A stretch of 64,000 nucleotides of DNA from Bacteroidales bacterium UBA6267 (GTDB lineage: Bacteria > Bacteroidota > Bacteroidia > Bacteroidales > UBA1556). The notes below the pieces were generated by a model. That model worked only from the letters and a program-made list of their open reading frames with translations. It was not told the origin of the DNA and searched no databases. This document shows, in pieces, positions 44,122-52,151 of this stretch. Positions within the stretch are counted from its first letter, which is position 1. Each line of letters begins with the position of its first letter. Position numbers and translations under genes: made by a program. Location of the stretch: NCBI GenBank assembly GCA_002440745.1, contig DJVB01000062.1:1-64000 (forward strand), written 5' to 3'.

Positions 44122-45606
44122 ATGAAGAAATTACTTTTTATATCAGCAATCGTTTTATTAATAGCCTCTTGCACAAAATTGGACGAAGAGGTCTATGATA
44201 AAATCCCGGGAGATCAATATCCTGAAAATGAAAACCAAATTGCTAATCTTTCAGTAGAAGCTTATGCTAAGCTTAGGCCTTTAGCTGATGATGAAGGCTG
44301 GTGGTTTTTAGCGCAAGAAGTTTCATCTGATGAGTTTTGCGGCCCAACCCGCGGATCCGACTGGGACGATGGTGGAAAATGGCGCAATATGCACACCCAT
44401 AGTTGGTCGAATGATGACGAGGGCGTAAACCGTATGTGGGGAACCTTCTGGACCGGTATCACTACTTGCAATCAAATTGTGGACATGATGAACGATTTGC
44501 CTCAAAATGATGCAATTAGAGCAAAAAGAAAGGAAGTGGAAACCCTTCGCGCATTCTATTACTACCTTTTAATGGATAATTACGGGGATGCTCCCTATCT
44601 TACCTCTGCCAAAAATGCACCTGATCTTCCATTGAAGATAAGCAGAGCTGCAATGTACGATAGCTTAATTACTACGGTTACTGCTGCCCTACCCCATTTG
44701 AAACTTATTGACAATAAGTATATGATGACTCGCTACACTGCTTTTGCCTTGCTTGCAAAGCTTTATGCAAATGCCGGAGTTTATACCGGGACGCCACAAT
44801 GGGCTTTAGCCGGTCAATACTGCGACAGCATCCTTGCCGGACCATACAGCATGGCATCTGATGTGAGTGCAACCTTTAAAACCAATAACGAAAAAGCCTC
44901 TGAGATAATTTTCTCCATACCTTATGATGAAGATAATTTTAAAGGCTTTAGAATCCACATGAGAACCTTACATTATCAGCAAAATTTGGAATTCGACATG
45001 CCTGTTGGGCCTTGGAATGGATTATGCGTTGTGCCAACTTTCTTCGATACTTACGACCAAAATGACGCACGCCGAGAAGCCTACCATATTTTTGGTCAAC
45101 GTTATACACCGAGTGGAACCAAAATTACGGATGGCTTAACCCAACAAGATTTAAATATCGACCCACATCTTCCGGCTCTGAATATGCAAGCCCCAACTTA
45201 TACTCCTACACAAATACGTACTACCGGAGCTCGTGTTGGAAAATATGAAATCGCTTTGGGGGCAAATGAAAATCTGTCCAACGATTTTCCACTATTTCGA
45301 TTGAGTGATTTTGTGTTGTTAAAAGCTGAGATGAACGTTCGTACCGGTGGACTTGCAACAGATAATAATCCTGATTTTGACTACATCCGCCAGCGCGCAG
45401 GCGTAACCCCATTTAGTGGAGCTTCTTTGCAAGACATTTTAGCAGAGCGCGGTCGTGAGCTTTATTGTGAGGGTCACCGCCGTCAAGATCAAATACGTTT
45501 TGGCACTTGGACGCAATCATGGTGGGAGAAAGACGCACATGGACCTGAGAAGAATACATTCCCGATTCCGAAATGGGCCACAGATGCAAATCCGAATCTT
45601 TTATAA
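44122..45606 (+). CDS. SusD/RagB family surface glycan-binding lipoprotein
   Basis: A 494-residue outer-membrane lipoprotein (lipobox IASC, Cys17) with the helical TPR-type SusD fold. Typical segments are YPENENQIANLSVEAYAKLRP, the CNQIVDMMND region, RAFYYYLLMDNYGDAPYLT, FALLAKLYANAGVYTG, FRLSDFVLLKAEMNVRTGG and the C-terminal LQDILAERGRELYCEGHRRQDQIRFGTW, in which ERxxEL-xxEGxRxxDxxRFG is the family hallmark. It binds the glucan and caps the SusC channel. It sits between SusC and SusE-like genes. Confidence 0.96.
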   Translation: MKKLLFISAIVLLIASCTKLDEEVYDKIPGDQYPENENQIANLSVEAYAKLRPLADDEGWWFLAQEVSSDEFCGPTRGSDWDDGGKWRNMHTHSWSNDDEGVNRMWGTFWTGITTCNQIVDMMNDLPQNDAIRAKRKEVETLRAFYYYLLMDNYGDAPYLTSAKNAPDLPLKISRAAMYDSLITTVTAALPHLKLIDNKYMMTRYTAFALLAKLYANAGVYTGTPQWALAGQYCDSILAGPYSMASDVSATFKTNNEKASEIIFSIPYDEDNFKGFRIHMRTLHYQQNLEFDMPVGPWNGLCVVPTFFDTYDQNDARREAYHIFGQRYTPSGTKITDGLTQQDLNIDPHLPALNMQAPTYTPTQIRTTGARVGKYEIALGANENLSNDFPLFRLSDFVLLKAEMNVRTGGLATDNNPDFDYIRQRAGVTPFSGASLQDILAERGRELYCEGHRRQDQIRFGTWTQSWWEKDAHGPEKNTFPIPKWATDANPNLL

Positions 45607-45649
45607 TATTTTTATAATAGTCTTATTTATTAATTTAAACAGTTTACCT

Positions 45650-46888
45650 ATGAAAAAAGCAAATTTGATGCAAGCCATGAAACTCTCATGGATTTTAGTA
45701 CTGGCCGTTTTGGTTGGTTTTTCTTCCTGCAAAAAGGATGATGAAGATGATGATGATACCACTCCGGTAATCGTTCTCGATGGACTTTATGTTAAAGGTG
45801 ATGCATGCGCTTCTGCTGATTACAGCGACAAGCAAATGATGAAAAGCACCAAAAATGAAGTGGATCAATCCGACAGAGCCATGTTGTACGAGTTGTACAT
45901 TCCTTTGAAAGGTGGCAAAACTTTCAGCATTGCAAAAGTAGCCGGAAGCACAAAAACTATTTACGGTCCCGGTGCTGATTTTGCTGTAGTTACTGCACTT
46001 GACAACGATGAGCCAAAAGATGAAGAGTTCCGCAGAGGAAGCCTTATCGAAACTGCAACTACTTTCACCGTTCCTGAAGATGGCTTCTACCACGTAGTTG
46101 CTGACATGGAAGTGATGAAGGTTGTTGTTGCAAGAGTTGTTTGGGGTGCTATTGGAGCTGCTACACCTGATGGTTGGGGAACCTCAACCGTTATGAATGA
46201 ATCAGCTTTCGACCTCAACAAAATGGAATACACCTTAACCGGAGTTGAACTTCGTGGTGGTGACTGGAAATTCCGTTATAGCAATGGTTGGAAAATCATC
46301 TTGGATACTGCCTACAATAGTGGCGCAGGAATCAAAGTAAACACCAATTTTGGTGGTGCTCTTGACGCATTAGTTCCCGGTGGAGCTAATATCGTTAATG
46401 ATGCTCCAGGTGTTTATGACATAAAAGTCAGCTATACACTCGGCACAGGCTATACAGCTACAGCAACCAAAACAGGTGATCTTCCTCTAACTGACTGGAC
46501 AGGTGTTATTTGTGACGCTGTTGGAACTGGTGTAAGTATTGACAATACTAATGCAATTCCTGACCCATCAGGTTGGGGCTGGGGTAATAAACTCTTAGCT
46601 GATGCAGCTCCTGTAAAAGTTGGTGATGTTTACACTTGGACATGGACCGGAATTATCCTTGAGGCTAATGAAGGTTTCAAACTTCGTACTGAAAACGGTG
46701 TTGCTCCTCCAACAGGTGGTGCCAACTTCGATGCCGGTTTAGAAGCTGTTGATCATGCTCTAAGCTCAGCTAATGTTGATCCTGCTACAAGCGGTAACCT
46801 TTCAGTTAACACAAAAGGTGCTTATAATATTGTACTTATGATTGATGCAGGTAATAGCGATGCTAAGAAAATCGTCATTACTCAGTAA
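45650..46888 (+). CDS. SusE/SusF-like starch-binding surface lipoprotein
   Basis: A 412-residue lipoprotein (Cys27 in GFSSCKKDDEDDDD). The acidic run right after the lipid-bearing Cys is the lipoprotein export signal that sends Bacteroidota lipoproteins to the cell surface. The rest consists of beta-sandwich modules; two segments have the Trp-rich SusE/F binding look (GAIGAATPDGWGTSTVMNES with GDWKFRYSNGW, about 225-280, and IPDPSGWGWGNKLL with YTWTWTGIILEANEGFKLR, about 305-350). I chose ATG 45650 over an upstream frame that overlaps the SusD gene. A strong terminator closes the operon. Confidence 0.88.
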   Translation: MKKANLMQAMKLSWILVLAVLVGFSSCKKDDEDDDDTTPVIVLDGLYVKGDACASADYSDKQMMKSTKNEVDQSDRAMLYELYIPLKGGKTFSIAKVAGSTKTIYGPGADFAVVTALDNDEPKDEEFRRGSLIETATTFTVPEDGFYHVVADMEVMKVVVARVVWGAIGAATPDGWGTSTVMNESAFDLNKMEYTLTGVELRGGDWKFRYSNGWKIILDTAYNSGAGIKVNTNFGGALDALVPGGANIVNDAPGVYDIKVSYTLGTGYTATATKTGDLPLTDWTGVICDAVGTGVSIDNTNAIPDPSGWGWGNKLLADAAPVKVGDVYTWTWTGIILEANEGFKLRTENGVAPPTGGANFDAGLEAVDHALSSANVDPATSGNLSVNTKGAYNIVLMIDAGNSDAKKIVITQ

Positions 46889-46909
46889 TCTTTAAAAACT
46901 AATTCTAAT

Positions 46910-46940
46910 AAAAGCTGTCCCGTTTGGGGCAGCTTTTTTT
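46910..46940 (+). terminator. terminator of the susCDE-like operon
   Basis: AAAAGCTG-T-CCC pairs with GGG-G-CAGCTTTT around a GTTT loop and is followed by a T run. It lies 21 bases after the SusE-like stop codon. Confidence 0.85.
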
Positions 46941-47094
46941 ATATGCAATTTTTCAAAAGCTTTAGTGTAAACCCAATACTAACATTCAAAGAAATTCAAA
47001 GAAAAATATCCGAGTAAATTCTTCTGTTTAAAAAATAGAGGTTAAAGCAGTCTGAACATGAGGGGTACTTTGTCATCTTTCTTTTGAAACACAC

Positions 47095-47424
47095 TTAATC
47101 TTGCATTTCATCAAGCAGTTCTTTTAACTCATTATCAGTAAGGTCTGATTTATCAGATTTATCATAAATTGACAATAAATAAACGGTATCGTCCTCAATT
47201 GTAAAATTGGTTATTACTCTTGCTCCTCCCCTTTTACCCTTACCCTTTGAAGATATGGCAAGACGAATCTTATAACAATTCTTTCCTAAGGACTTACCTT
47301 GCTTGGGGTTTTCTTCTAAGATTTTAAATAAATTAGCTAAATCCGCTTTTAAAGATGGATATTTTTTAGCCAATCTTTTTAATTGGGATTTAAAAGTTGG
47401 AACTGCAATAATATTATAACTCAT
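47095..47424 (-). CDS. RelE/ParE-family toxin (type II toxin-antitoxin)
   Basis: A 109-residue basic protein with the RelE/ParE fold pattern: VPTFKSQLKRLAKKYPSLKADL near the N-terminus, the core strand CYKIRLAISSKGKGKRGGARVI, and YLLSIYDKSDKSDL near the end. The conserved KxRxA-type Arg/Lys cluster suggests a ribosome-dependent mRNA interferase, though a gyrase-targeting ParE role cannot be excluded. Its start overlaps the antitoxin gene by 11 bases and it is second in the pair, the usual order for RelBE/ParDE-type modules. About 155 bases of AT-rich sequence without visible features separate its end from the susCDE terminator. Confidence 0.82.
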   Translation of the reverse strand: MSYNIIAVPTFKSQLKRLAKKYPSLKADLANLFKILEENPKQGKSLGKNCYKIRLAISSKGKGKRGGARVITNFTIEDDTVYLLSIYDKSDKSDLTDNELKELLDEMQD

Positions 47425-47620
47425 CTAAAAGCTGTTTTGCAGTGATTCCTTTTAGTTTTCCATGTCTCACCAATTTGAGTTCATCAACCGCCCCAATAAT
47501 CTCTCCCATCAATGCAGCCTTCTCATTTGTAAGAGTTTTAGTTTTTACATAAGGCAAGCTTTTCAAAACCTCCAAAAGGTGTAAAGCCATATTGTCCTTG
47601 ATATCAAGAAGTACCTTCAT
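47414..47620 (-). CDS. antitoxin of the RelE/ParE-type pair
   Basis: A 68-residue protein directly upstream of and overlapping the toxin gene. It starts MKVLLDIKDNMALHLLEVL, a short ribbon-like strand followed by helices, then LKSLPYVKTKTLTNEKAALMGEII and a basic end GITAKQLLDEL. The layout fits a small DNA-binding plus toxin-wrapping antitoxin, but I do not recognise the exact family. The frame continues upstream to a TTG at 47731, which I consider less likely as a start. The position and length make the antitoxin role probable. Confidence 0.7.
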   Translation of the reverse strand: MKVLLDIKDNMALHLLEVLKSLPYVKTKTLTNEKAALMGEIIGAVDELKLVRHGKLKGITAKQLLDEL

Positions 47621-47741
47621 ATTTTCTATTATTTTTCGTTCATATATTATAGTTTCATCACTAATTCCCAAACTGATAATTTCTATCAAGATTGAAAAAA
47701 TTACATTTTCATTAAACCCATATTTAATCAATTTGAAGCTA

Positions 47742-47757
47742 CAAATTTACAAAACTA
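47742..47757 (-). promoter_or_regulatory. toxin-antitoxin promoter with two overlapping-type -10 boxes
   Basis: On the minus strand TAGTTTTG (47750-47757) is followed directly by TAAATTTG (47742-47749); each fits TAnnTTTG. The leader to ATG 47620 would be about 115-120 bases. Confidence 0.4.
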
Positions 47758-48071
47758 ATTCGTATTCTCTTGAAAGAAAATAGAATAAAATAAATCTGTT
47801 TCAACAAATATAACAAATTGGGCAGTAATTGAAAGATTACAAGAATATAAGAAACATTATCCAAATACAATAAAAAAACCCGAGTTATTTTTATCGTAAA
47901 TAATTTTCTAATGACATTAATCAAACAAAAAATTGAGATTCAACAAGAGGTTAAATATCTGACTTATTGATATTTAGTCTCTAATTTATAACCATTCAAT
48001 ATTAGGCTTATAACTTGGTCAGGTAGATAATTTTATAGATATTTGACGCACCGAAATTAAGAGATAGAAAT
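47758..48071. other. 314-base AT-rich intergenic region
   Basis: It lies between the divergently oriented toxin-antitoxin pair and the aminotransferase gene. Very AT-rich, with no convincing coding frame. GATATTTG at 48037-48044 is an imperfect -10 box that could serve the aminotransferase gene starting at 48072. I see no other structure. Confidence 0.4.
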
Positions 48072-49391
48072 ATGCGTCAAACACCTGTAAACTATGACAT
48101 TGTAAATCGGAAAATCCGAGAGAATAACATAACGGATATTGGAAACTCCACGATTCGTGAGATAAAAAAGCTCATTGACACCATCGAAAAGGAGACCGGC
48201 GAAAAGTATATTCGGATGGAGATGGGCGTGCCCGGATTGCCACCTGCCAAAGTGGGTGTTGAAGCCGAAATTGAAGCCTTGCGAAATGGCGTAGCAGCTA
48301 TTTATCCCGATATCTATGGAATTCCTTCCTTAAAAAATGAAATTTCAAGATTTGTAAAAAATTTCTTAAACATCCAAATTTCCACAGAAGGATGTATCCC
48401 GACTGTAGGCTCGATGCAAGGAAGTTTTGCGGCCTTTATGATGCTCAACCGCCTCAAAGAAGGCCGAAATAAAACCCTTTTTCTCGACCCGGGATTTCCG
48501 GTGCATAAGCAACAAATGCGTGTCTTAGGGCTTCAGTGGGAAACTTTTGACGTATATGACTATAGGGGCGAAAAATTAGCAGCCAAATTAGAATCTTACC
48601 TTTCAAAGGGCGACATTTCATCTGTTCTCTACTCCAATCCAAACAATCCTTCCTGGATTTGTTTTACGGAAAAGGAACTGAAAATAATTGGTGATTTAGC
48701 CAACAAATACGATGTGATTGTGATGGAAGATTTGGCCTATTTCGGAATGGATTTCCGGAATGATTTTTCAAAGCCCGGACAACCTCCATACCAACCGACC
48801 GTTGCAAACTATACCAATAATTATATGCTATTCATTTCCAGCTCTAAAGCATTTAGTTATGCCGGCCAACGAATTGGAATGATGGCCATTTCGGATAGCC
48901 TTTACAACAAATCCTTCCCCGACTTATTAAAATTTTATTCCAGCAGCAATTTTGGACATGCCATGATTTTTGGCACTGTTTACGCCCTAAGCTCCGGCAC
49001 TGCTCATAGCGCTCAGTACGCTTTAGCGGCCATACTTAAGGCGGTTAACGATGGCGATTATAATTTTGTTGAAGAGGTGAAAGAATACGGCGAAAAAGCT
49101 AAAATCATGAAGAAAATGTTCACCGACAATGGATTTCAAATTGTTTACGACAAGGACGAAGACCAGCCCATAGCCGATGGCTTTTATTTCACCTTTAGTT
49201 ATCCGGGGTTTAGCGGGTCCGAATTATTAGCCGAATTGATATATTATGGTATAAGTGCCATAACCTTAGGCATTACCGGAAGCGAACGTACGGAAGGTAT
49301 CAGAGCTTGTGTATCATTAGTTTTACGCAATCAGCTTCCCATTCTTGAAGAACGTTTAAGATGGTTTCACAAGGATCATCCAACTCAATAA
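48072..49391 (+). CDS. class I/II PLP-dependent aminotransferase
   Basis: A 439-residue fold-type I aminotransferase. The PLP lysine is in FISSSKAFSYAGQRIG, the cofactor-binding Asn in VLYSNPNNPSWI and the Asp/Tyr in VIVMEDLAYFGMDFR. The N-terminus has about 50 residues before the usual start of the fold (IREIKKLIDTIEKETGEKYIRMEMGVPGLPP), as seen in some Bacteroidota enzymes annotated only as pyridoxal phosphate-dependent aminotransferase. Four 2-oxoacid:ferredoxin oxidoreductase genes follow, starting after 26 bases, so its likely job is to make or use the 2-oxoacid handled by that complex. The amino acid cannot be named; branched-chain or aromatic types are candidates. Confidence 0.85.
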   Translation: MRQTPVNYDIVNRKIRENNITDIGNSTIREIKKLIDTIEKETGEKYIRMEMGVPGLPPAKVGVEAEIEALRNGVAAIYPDIYGIPSLKNEISRFVKNFLNIQISTEGCIPTVGSMQGSFAAFMMLNRLKEGRNKTLFLDPGFPVHKQQMRVLGLQWETFDVYDYRGEKLAAKLESYLSKGDISSVLYSNPNNPSWICFTEKELKIIGDLANKYDVIVMEDLAYFGMDFRNDFSKPGQPPYQPTVANYTNNYMLFISSSKAFSYAGQRIGMMAISDSLYNKSFPDLLKFYSSSNFGHAMIFGTVYALSSGTAHSAQYALAAILKAVNDGDYNFVEEVKEYGEKAKIMKKMFTDNGFQIVYDKDEDQPIADGFYFTFSYPGFSGSELLAELIYYGISAITLGITGSERTEGIRACVSLVLRNQLPILEERLRWFHKDHPTQ

Positions 49392-49417
49392 ATAGTATAA
49401 TTTTTAAAACAACGAAT

Positions 49418-49636
49418 ATGGCTAAAGTTAAAGGAGTTATCGTAGTTGATACCGAAAGGTGTAAAGGCTGCGAAGTTTGTATTCCCGTTTGCCCGGTCAA
49501 TGTGATAGCAATGTCGCCAAAAGTAAACGGAAAAGGATACAACTATATGGAACAAATTGCAGAAGAATGCACAGGATGCAGCAACTGCGCAGTAGTATGT
49601 CCGGATGGTGTTATCACCGTTTACCGTTCGAAGTAA
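49418..49636 (+). CDS. 4Fe-4S ferredoxin-type subunit of 2-oxoacid oxidoreductase
   Basis: A 72-residue protein with two 4Fe-4S sites, CKGCEVCIPVCP and CTGCSNCAVVCP, near residues 14-25 and 50-61. It is the delta subunit that passes electrons from the thiamine site to ferredoxin. I chose ATG 49418, which gives the standard MAKVKGVIVVDTERC start; the frame extends upstream into the aminotransferase gene but is not needed. The next subunit follows after 31 bases. Confidence 0.92.
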   Translation: MAKVKGVIVVDTERCKGCEVCIPVCPVNVIAMSPKVNGKGYNYMEQIAEECTGCSNCAVVCPDGVITVYRSK

Positions 49637-49667
49637 TAAATTGAATTAATAACATAAAAATCTTACA

Positions 49668-50744
49668 ATGAAAGAGTTAAGATTAATGAAAGGAAACGAG
49701 GCGATGGCCGAAGCAATGATTCGCGCCGGATATGACGGATATTTTGGTTATCCTATTACGCCTCAATCAGAAGTAATGGAATATTTACAAGCGGAAAGAC
49801 CAATGGAGCGCACCGGCATGGTAGTATTGCAAGCCGAGAGCGAAGTGGCCTCCATCAATATGCTTTATGGCGGAGCCGGAAGCGGAAAGAATGTAGTCAC
49901 CTCCTCTTCCTCTCCCGGAATCAGTTTGATGCAGGAAGGTTTGTCCTATATTGCCGGAGCTGAATTGCCATGTTTGGTGATTAATGTACAGCGTGGTGGC
50001 CCTGGTCTTGGCGACATTCAACCGGCGCAAGCCGATTATTTTCAGGCAGTTAAGGGCGGTGGTCATGGCGATTACAAGCTTATTGTGATTGCTCCTGCAT
50101 CGGTTCAAGAATCCAGCGATTTTGTTAAATTGGCTTTAGAATTAAGCAATAAATACCGTAATCCGGTAATGATTCTAACTGATGGAGCCATTGGCCAAAT
50201 GATGGAAAAAGTGGAACTTTTCCCACAACAACCCCGTTGGACCATAGAAGAAATTAGAGAGAAAAAACCTTGGGCAACATTTGGCAAACCCGCTGATGGA
50301 GAGCGCAGAATTATCACATCATTGGATTTACTCCCAGAAAAATTGGAAGCACATAATACCCATCTTCAAGAAAAATACAGAACCATTGAAAAAAATGAAG
50401 TACGTTACGAAGAAATAATGTGTGAAGATGCAGAATACATATTTGTAGCCTACGGACTTGCAAGTCGTATCTGCCAGAAAACCATACAATTGCTGAGAGA
50501 AAAAGGCATTAAAGTAGGAATTATTCGCCCCATTACTTTATACCCATTCCCTAAAGACATTTTAAAATCTTATGCATCGAAAGTAAACGGATTTTTTGTT
50601 GTGGAAATGAATGCCGGCCAGATGGTTGAAGATGTTCAATTAGCAGTTGAATGCAAAGAGAAAGTTAGTTTCTACGGCAGAACCGGTGGAGTTTTACCTA
50701 CACCTGAAGAAGTAATGGAAGCTTTTGAAAAATCTTTTAAATAG
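49668..50744 (+). CDS. vorB: 2-oxoacid:ferredoxin oxidoreductase alpha subunit (VorB-type)
   Basis: A 358-residue subunit carrying the pyrimidine-binding and transketolase C-terminal-like domains (FGYPITPQSEVMEYL at about 23-37, QAESEVASINMLYGGAGSG, TSSSSPGISLMQEG, RGGPGLGDIQPAQADY). It is not fused to the gamma domain, unlike KorA of many bacteria, so the complex is four separate chains. The sequence fits the group called 3-methyl-2-oxobutanoate dehydrogenase subunit VorB, which oxidises branched-chain 2-oxoacids to acyl-CoA, but related complexes act on 2-oxoglutarate and the substrate should be taken as open. It is 11 bases before the beta subunit gene. Confidence 0.9.
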   Translation: MKELRLMKGNEAMAEAMIRAGYDGYFGYPITPQSEVMEYLQAERPMERTGMVVLQAESEVASINMLYGGAGSGKNVVTSSSSPGISLMQEGLSYIAGAELPCLVINVQRGGPGLGDIQPAQADYFQAVKGGGHGDYKLIVIAPASVQESSDFVKLALELSNKYRNPVMILTDGAIGQMMEKVELFPQQPRWTIEEIREKKPWATFGKPADGERRIITSLDLLPEKLEAHNTHLQEKYRTIEKNEVRYEEIMCEDAEYIFVAYGLASRICQKTIQLLREKGIKVGIIRPITLYPFPKDILKSYASKVNGFFVVEMNAGQMVEDVQLAVECKEKVSFYGRTGGVLPTPEEVMEAFEKSFK

Positions 50745-50755
50745 GAGGAACAGAT

Positions 50756-51532
50756 ATGTACACAGAATTAATAAAGCCCGAAAATTTAGTTTATACTAAG
50801 ACTAAGGTGATGACCGACAAGGAGTTGAGTTATTGCCCAGGATGCGGTCATGGAACTGCCCACCGAATTATTATGGAAGTAATTGAAGAAATGGGCATTC
50901 AAGGCGAGACTATAGGTGTTGCTCCTGTTGGTTGCTCCGTTTTAGCTTATGAGTTTATGAACATCGACGTGCAGCAAGCCGCTCACGGACGTGCACCGGC
51001 ATTAGCAACAGCCATCAAGCGTCTATGGCCCGAAAAATACGTTTTCACCTATCAAGGTGATGGCGATTTGGCCGCAATCGGAACTGCTGAAACCATTCAC
51101 GCATGCAACCGTGGCGAAAATATCGTCATCGTTTTCATCAATAATGGAATCTATGGCATGACCGGTGGACAGATGGCTCCTACTACATTGCCCAATATGA
51201 AATCGTCCACTTCTCCTTATGGTCGAGACGAAACCGAAATGGGACATCCGCTGAAAATGACCGAATTAGTTGCCAATCTTCCCGGCGTTTACTATGTTAC
51301 CCGTCAGGCGGTGCATAAGCCCAGCCATGTGAGAAAAGCTAAAAAAGCTATTCGTAAAGCTTTTGAAAACACCGCTAAAAAAACCGGTGTCAGCTTTGTA
51401 GAAATTGTTTCCAACTGTAATTCCGGTTGGAAAATGCGCCCCACCGATGCCAATCAATGGATGGAAGACAATATGTTTCCTTACTACCCTCTTGGCGATA
51501 TTAAAGTTGATGGTCTTTTTGTAAACAAATAA
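50756..51532 (+). CDS. 2-oxoacid:ferredoxin oxidoreductase beta subunit (thiamine diphosphate-binding)
   Basis: A 258-residue TPP-binding subunit. CPGCGHG (Cys27, Cys30) is the N-terminal signature of the family. The TPP motif starts at GDGDLAAIG (about 101) and ends at NNGIYGMTGGQMAPTT, about 30 residues later, as expected. TSPYGRDETEMGHPLKMTELV follows the cofactor site. A purine-rich stretch (AGGAGGAAC) lies 5-13 bases before the ATG and looks like a Shine-Dalgarno site, which is uncommon in this phylum. It works with the ferredoxin, alpha and gamma subunits encoded on both sides. Confidence 0.93.
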   Translation: MYTELIKPENLVYTKTKVMTDKELSYCPGCGHGTAHRIIMEVIEEMGIQGETIGVAPVGCSVLAYEFMNIDVQQAAHGRAPALATAIKRLWPEKYVFTYQGDGDLAAIGTAETIHACNRGENIVIVFINNGIYGMTGGQMAPTTLPNMKSSTSPYGRDETEMGHPLKMTELVANLPGVYYVTRQAVHKPSHVRKAKKAIRKAFENTAKKTGVSFVEIVSNCNSGWKMRPTDANQWMEDNMFPYYPLGDIKVDGLFVNK

Positions 51533-51543
51533 AACTGAAAACA

Positions 51544-52095
51544 ATGACTGAAGAAATTATCATAGCAGGATTTGGTGGACAAGGAGTTTTGTCCATGGGA
51601 AAAATTTTAGCCTATTCCGGCGTAATGCAGGAACAGGAAGTCAGTTGGATGCCTTCGTATGGACCGGAGATGCGTGGAGGAACTGCCAACGTGACCGTAA
51701 TAATCAGCGATGAGCGAATCAGCTCACCTACACTGAAAAAATACGACACGGCAATTTTACTCAATCAGCAGTCGATGGATAAGTTTGAGGAAACAGTGAA
51801 GCCCGGAGGTCTATTACTTTACGATCCAAACGGTATCACTCGCCATCCAAAGCGCACCGATATTACAATTTATAAAGTGGAAGCAGCTGCCGAAGCCGCC
51901 AAAATGAGAGCTCCAAAAACCTTCAATATGGTGGTTCTTGGTGCTTACCTCAAAATCAAACCCATTGTTAAGATGGAAAACGTGAATAAAGGATTGAAGA
52001 AATCTCTTCCTGAACGCCACCATCACATGATACCAATGAATGAGGATGCGATTCGTCAAGGCGAAAAAATCGTTGAACTTGTTCAAGAGGTTTAG
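51544..52095 (+). CDS. 2-oxoacid:acceptor oxidoreductase gamma subunit
   Basis: A 183-residue gamma domain. IIAGFGGQGVLSMGKILA at the N-terminus is the family hallmark (GxGGQG), and SWMPSYGPEMRGGTANVTVIIS, which includes the conserved EMRGG, follows. This subunit helps bind coenzyme A. The gene ends the five-gene run that starts with the aminotransferase and is followed by a terminator shared with the convergent LRR gene. Confidence 0.92.
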   Translation: MTEEIIIAGFGGQGVLSMGKILAYSGVMQEQEVSWMPSYGPEMRGGTANVTVIISDERISSPTLKKYDTAILLNQQSMDKFEETVKPGGLLLYDPNGITRHPKRTDITIYKVEAAAEAAKMRAPKTFNMVVLGAYLKIKPIVKMENVNKGLKKSLPERHHHMIPMNEDAIRQGEKIVELVQEV

Positions 52096-52119
52096 ATTTC
52101 ATACGATAGACTAAATACT

Positions 52120-52151
52120 AAAGGGTTGTTCTGTTTTGGGCAACCCTTTTA
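52120..52151. terminator. terminator between convergent oxidoreductase and LRR genes
   Basis: AAAGGGTTG (52120-52128) pairs with CAACCCTTT (52141-52149) around a 12-base loop. T residues follow on the plus strand. A residues precede it, so it may serve both directions. Confidence 0.75.

Noticed and set aside
45455..45649. N-terminal extension of the SusE-like protein
   Set aside because: It overlaps the SusD-like gene and would bury the lipoprotein signal peptide, which starts at 45650.
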